Origin: Datisca glomerata
Lineage: Eukaryota; Streptophyta; Magnoliopsida; Cucurbitales; Datiscaceae
Assembly (NCBI GenBank): GCA_003255025.1
Contig: QANY01013831.1
Location: forward strand, 398,655-462,654
DNA length: 64,000 nucleotides
Reading direction: 5' to 3'
Within the stretch, counting starts at the first letter, position 1; the number at the start of each line of letters is the position of its first letter. Below, one piece after another: positions 60,020-64,000 of the stretch. Below the pieces are notes generated by a model, which worked only from the letters and a program-made list of their open reading frames with translations, was not told where the DNA came from and did not search any database. The position numbers and the translations under genes are program-made.

Positions 60020-60640
60020 CTGTTGTGGGTTAGTCAGTGGAGTGATAAATGGATTTTTGATAAACTCCTCAGGAATAGGTTTTGGACCAAGCAGGAATTG
60101 CTCTAAATCAAAAGCTCCCACTATTGACAGAATTTGAGACTTCAAGTATAATTATTTCTATCTAACCTGATTGAAATTGTAACCATGTTGGCATGAAGCA
60201 TACTCGACAGAGCTGGTAGAGAACTATTAAGAAATGGAAGAGGATTAAGTAGAGAATGATTTGGAGTTGCTTCAGCTGCTTTAGTTTGAGTTGCAGGTGC
60301 TTCAGTCATGGTGACTTCCTGATTTTCAGTAGTTCAGGTTGCTCGATTTTCGGAGTTCGAAGTAGGGTCCAAGTATATATGCAGATTGGGTATAAGCTCT
60401 GATACCAAGTTGAATTTCAGTGAATTTGATGAAAATTTTCAATGTATTGATACTATAAATATGATTACACTTGATAAAAGAATGAAAATAACTATTACAT
60501 ATATACTCAACTAAGAATGAAGAAGAAGAAGAAGAAGGTAGTTATACTAGCTGCCAGAAAAAAAATGAATAAAAGTTGTTATGGAGGTTTTTGCCATGTA
60601 GGGAGAAAGGAAAGTTGAGAGGCTTAATCAAATGACTCTT
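60020..60640 (-). mobile_element. Ty1/copia remnant E (gag start, primer-binding site, LTR part)
   Basis: Minus strand from high to low: LTR piece (about 60640-60412), exact primer-binding site TGGTATCAGAGC (60397-60408), leader, then gag from the ATG at 60309 (MTEAPATQTKAAEATPNHSL). After a break it continues with FDLEQFLLGPKPIPEEFI (about 60050-60110). Everything after gag is missing. The LTR is cut short near the MITE at 60650. Confidence 0.78.
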
Positions 60641-60641
60641 A

Positions 60642-61033
60642 GATAGAGATAGAGGTGTTCAAAACCAAACCAAAAATGGTCAGCTTAGTCAGTTCTGTAG
60701 GCCCATGCGGTTCGGTTTGGTTCGTTTCAGAAAATGTTCAGTTTTTTAACCGATCTGAAACCTTAAATTCATATTATTTTTTTATTTTTATATCGAAATG
60801 AACCGAACCGAACTTATACAAAACTTTGATTTTTTTATTATTTTTTCAATAATATCATTTAAATTTTATTTTTTAATTAAAAATACCAAACCAAAACTCA
60901 CGGTTCAGTTTGGTTCGGTTCTTTTGACCTTCATAATTCGGTTCGACATATAACCAAACTTAATGTTTTGATTCGGTTCAATTTTAGCCCATTAATCAAA
61001 TCAAACTGAACCGTGTTCACCTCTAGATAGAGA
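60642..61033. mobile_element. hAT-type MITE with 8-bp target duplication
   Basis: Element 60650-61025 (376 bp) starts TAGAGGTG and ends CACCTCTA. It is flanked by exact GATAGAGA duplications at 60642-60649 and 61026-61033. Eight-base duplications and TAGRGGTG ends are hAT features. The inside is non-coding, rich in 'ggttcggttt' and 'gaaccgaac' words. Confidence 0.85.
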
Positions 61034-61949
61034 ATCGTGTAGATCTAGAAGGTAAACCGTTCGACTCTAATTTATGATCTACAGTTATAGATTCATGTAC
61101 ACTTCCTTTTTATAGCTAGTTGATTCTTGATGTGTTCAACATGAGTTCTTGAGATTTATTGAGATACGGTTTATACCGATAATAACTTTTTATATAATTT
61201 TTTTTAATTATTTTATAATTAACTTTATGAAACATTTTTTAAATTAATTTTATGGATCGAAAAATTCTTTTTAATAAATTCTTTTGACTATTTTCAGATT
61301 TTTTGGTTAAAATTATTTCAGAACAATTTGTTTTAAAGGATTATCAAATAAATTGTTTTGATTTTGGGTTAAAATAATTTCAAAACAATTTTCTAAAGAT
61401 CATAAAATTAAGTTTTATCAATTAATTTAAGGTTTAAAGTCAGTACAATTTTAAATTCGAACAGTAGTATGTTATATATTTTTTAGGTTGAATTAGTTGA
61501 ATTAACATGTCGCCAAAGTGACATCTTTTCTGAAAATTAATTTTGTCTTAACATATAAAAAATATTATATATGTGTGTAACTTATGTGAATATTTACCGG
61601 CTAAAATGAAGAAAATATTTAACAGAATTATATATGTTTCTGTGGTAATAAATAGGTGATGATTATTCAATTTTATATCTGAACAATAAATCGGCCCAAA
61701 GGAAGGTTTCTTGTTCGATATGTTCTTTATCATCGGTATTTGATTATTACACAAGAGACATCACTTACAAGTTAATATTTTTTGCCAAAGTCAAAATGTT
61801 AATGGAGTGCCCGATGTCTTGAGATGAGGTTTACTTTTGTTTGAATTTGTTATTGTTATTTGTTCTTTATGTGAGCTTGTAGGTTGGTTAATTGTTCTCT
61901 ATTAAGTTATTACTCAAGCTTATGCACACATCCAGTAAATATAAAGTAT
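61034..61949. other. non-coding stretch
   Basis: AT-rich, no supported gene. The last ~150 bp before 61950 probably belong to the leader of the following copia element. Confidence 0.5.
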
Positions 61950-63124
61950 TAAATGGCTCAAAGTTCAAGTCTAAGAAATATAATTCTTTGATAGTTCTTG
62001 GAGTTCAAATCACATGTGTATGCTAATCATAGAAAAGGCCATTCCAGAAATATTCAAGGGCAGTATATCTGAAAAGATAACTATGATTAAGGAATTCCTT
62101 ACGAATATTGAAAATAGGTTTGTCAAGAATGAAAAGGCAAAAAATGGTACGCCATTGATAGATCTAATTTCGATGAGGTATAAGGGTAAATGCAATATCA
62201 GAGAGTACATTATAGAAATGTCTTGTATTGTTTCAAGGTTGAAAGCACTTAGGCTTGAACTCTTTAAGGACTTGTTGGCGTATCCGATTTTGATATCCCT
62301 TCTAGCAGTTTAGACAAATTAAAGTGAGTTGTAATTGATGGAAAAAGACTTGGTCTCTAAATGAACTCATCTCATATTGTGCTTAGGAAGAGGAAATAGT
62401 GAAAAATGGTAAGTCAAATGGTGCTTAGCTGGCCTCTAAATCTTTGGATAAGGGCAAGGGAAAGAAAAGGAAAAAGGAAAAAGGAGATGCGGATACAACA
62501 CCACACAAGAAACAACAAAAGAAATCGGTTGACTCGGAAGCCAATAGTTGTTACTTCTGTGGAGCTGAAGGGCATATGTAGAAGCAATACACCAATTATC
62601 ACGCTTGACATGTTAAGAAATGTGTGCTTCTTATTTTGAATTGTTCTGAGGTTAATTTAAGTTTGGTTGGTAGACATACGTGGTGGATAGATTCTGGTGC
62701 AACAACTAACACTAGTGTGTCTATACAAGGGTGCTTCACTTGCCGAATTGAAAGATACATCTATGTGGGCAATGACAATACAGTTGAAATTGAGGCGATA
62801 AGGAAATTTAGATTATTGTTAAAGACTATATTTTATTTGAATCATAATGAAACATTTATTGTACCGTCTTTTAGACGAAATTTGAGTTTTGTCTCTATTT
62901 TTGACAAAGTTGATTATGCTTGTTCATTTAGAGATTAAAACTATGGCTTGTTTCGTGATTCAAATTCGGTTGGTTTCAGTTATTTGTCAGGTTACGATAA
63001 TCTTTATTTACTTGATACAATTGCTTTAATTAAAGAATCACTGCAAGTAAGTACACGAGGTACTAAAAGAAAATTAAATAGTGAGAATTTGATTGCGTTA
63101 TGGCACAAAATATTAGGTCATATC
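61950..63124 (+). pseudogene. Ty1/copia element F remnant (gag, protease, pre-integrase)
   Basis: The gag body at 62032-62310 includes SISEKITMIKEFLTNIENRF, KYKGKxNIREYIxEM-type sequence and SCIVSRLKALRLELFKDLL. A zinc knuckle (CYFCGAEGHM) is partly readable near 62550-62580. Protease WWIDSGATTNTSVS lies at about 62680-62720, then YVGNDNTVEIEAIRKFRLLL and NLYLLDTIA. The pre-integrase motif LWHKILGHI ends exactly where a family-A LTR begins at 63125. Several stops and frame changes; integrase and reverse transcriptase lie beyond the window or are lost. Confidence 0.9.
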
Positions 63125-64000
63125 TGCTGGTCGTCACGACACGTGCGTGGTAGAAGCGTGAAGGCGCATGGTCTTTTAATAAATTAAACTTTTAATAAAA
63201 CTCAAATCTTTTAATAAACAAAACTTGCGCAATGCCACGATAGCCAAATAAATTGTTTTTATTGAAAACTATTTTTTAATTAGTTAGGATCAATTGTATA
63301 TATATATAAGTTAAATCTACAACATACAAGGTTAGGAATCATATACATCTTGTAGTTTATGTCAAGTGTCCTTGCAAAAGCTTATTGATCCTCAGTTCCC
63401 ACGAAATCGTTCCAACAATCAGTAGACTCCGAGATCCACACAAGGATCTTCGAAGACAATCCTCAACGCACTAGGACGTGTGGGGGCACGTAGAATATTA
63501 CAAGCTACTTTTTCTGTCTTTAGATGTTCTCAACACATGAGATCTAAAGATTTATTGAGAAGGACTTTAGTGAGATGATTCTCTAAAAGAACGTGATGAT
63601 TATTTGTTTAGAAATTTGATTAATATTTAATCATAGAAAAAATATCTCTGACACCAATCGTGTTCTCAATTCAACTTTGGAATTGTCTCATAATTATGTA
63701 CTTTCCCTGGAATAAAAATTTCTTTTGTAAGTCAGTCGTTTTCTCATGTCCTGAAATACTCACACCCTAGACAGCATAATATAGAGGTGACTTGGGGACC
63801 ATGAACCTATAATCCTAAGCTCTAATAAATTAGATTATTAATTAAACTCTTTAATTAAATAGTCTAATTTATCAATTTCATTATTACTCTACTATAAATA
63901 TGGAATTACACTCTCAAAGATTATATAATGTATTTACAGAGTATTCTCATGTAGTCCACTGACATAATCATTTCATGTAGTTCTGCCATCCAATTATTGG
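63125..64000. repeat. family A LTR, third copy, incomplete at window end
   Basis: Begins TGCTGGTCGTCACGAC, aligning base for base with TGTTAGTCATCACGAC at 7943, and follows that LTR to about 63660. It then skips ~500 bp and resumes with the 'cataattatgtactttccc...cctgaaatactcacacc' part. Runs off the right edge. Whether it is solo or part of a whole element cannot be told here. Confidence 0.88.

Overview
This window is plant nuclear DNA, almost certainly from a dicot. It is AT-rich and gene-poor, and packed with broken Ty1/copia, Ty3/gypsy, LINE and DNA-transposon remnants. Plant-type tRNA-Met primer-binding sites (TGGTATCAGAGC) sit next to several LTRs. Every call rests on reading the sequence and translating it by eye; no database search was run. 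One base is undetermined (N at 24498).

The only gene that looks intact is a two-exon PINOID-type AGC-VIII protein kinase on the minus strand (22052-23639; 460 aa). It has clean GT/AG splice sites, a (GA)n tract in the presumed 5' leader, and a TATA-like plus G-box candidate promoter near 24110-24132. This kinase class phosphorylates PIN auxin-efflux carriers.

Left part (1-18840): a stack of nested and tandem copia elements. A truncated family-A element (1 to about 3220) abuts a family-B block (about 3230-6540) in which one LTR has internal sequence on both sides. A plus-strand copia element C (about 6709-18840) was split by a second, nearly complete family-A element (7943-16614, minus strand). 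That insertion has two LTRs and a 5-bp target duplication (ACAAC), but its pol gene is internally deleted.

Middle (18841-40451): a LINE fragment, the PINOID gene, about 8 kb of non-coding AT-rich DNA, a second LINE fragment, a GC-rich hairpin and a solo family-B LTR (36148-38019).

Right part (40452-64000): a two-LTR copia element D with an extra truncated tandem unit (40452-49250), then a gypsy remnant (about 49420-51900). Next comes a 7.2-kb Mutator-like (MULE) candidate (52413-59609), recognised from inverted terminal similarity and a 9-bp target duplication with one mismatch. It carries several tandem-repeat arrays, a perfect 21-bp-arm hairpin and gene-like minus-strand sequence, but no transposase that I can see. 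The end of the window holds a copia gag/LTR remnant, a 376-bp hAT-type MITE with an 8-bp target duplication, and another copia gag-protease remnant. That remnant is cut at 63125 by a third family-A LTR, which runs off the window.

No rRNA, tRNA, CRISPR array or bacterial-type operon was seen. The most unusual object is the MULE candidate and its repeat cargo.
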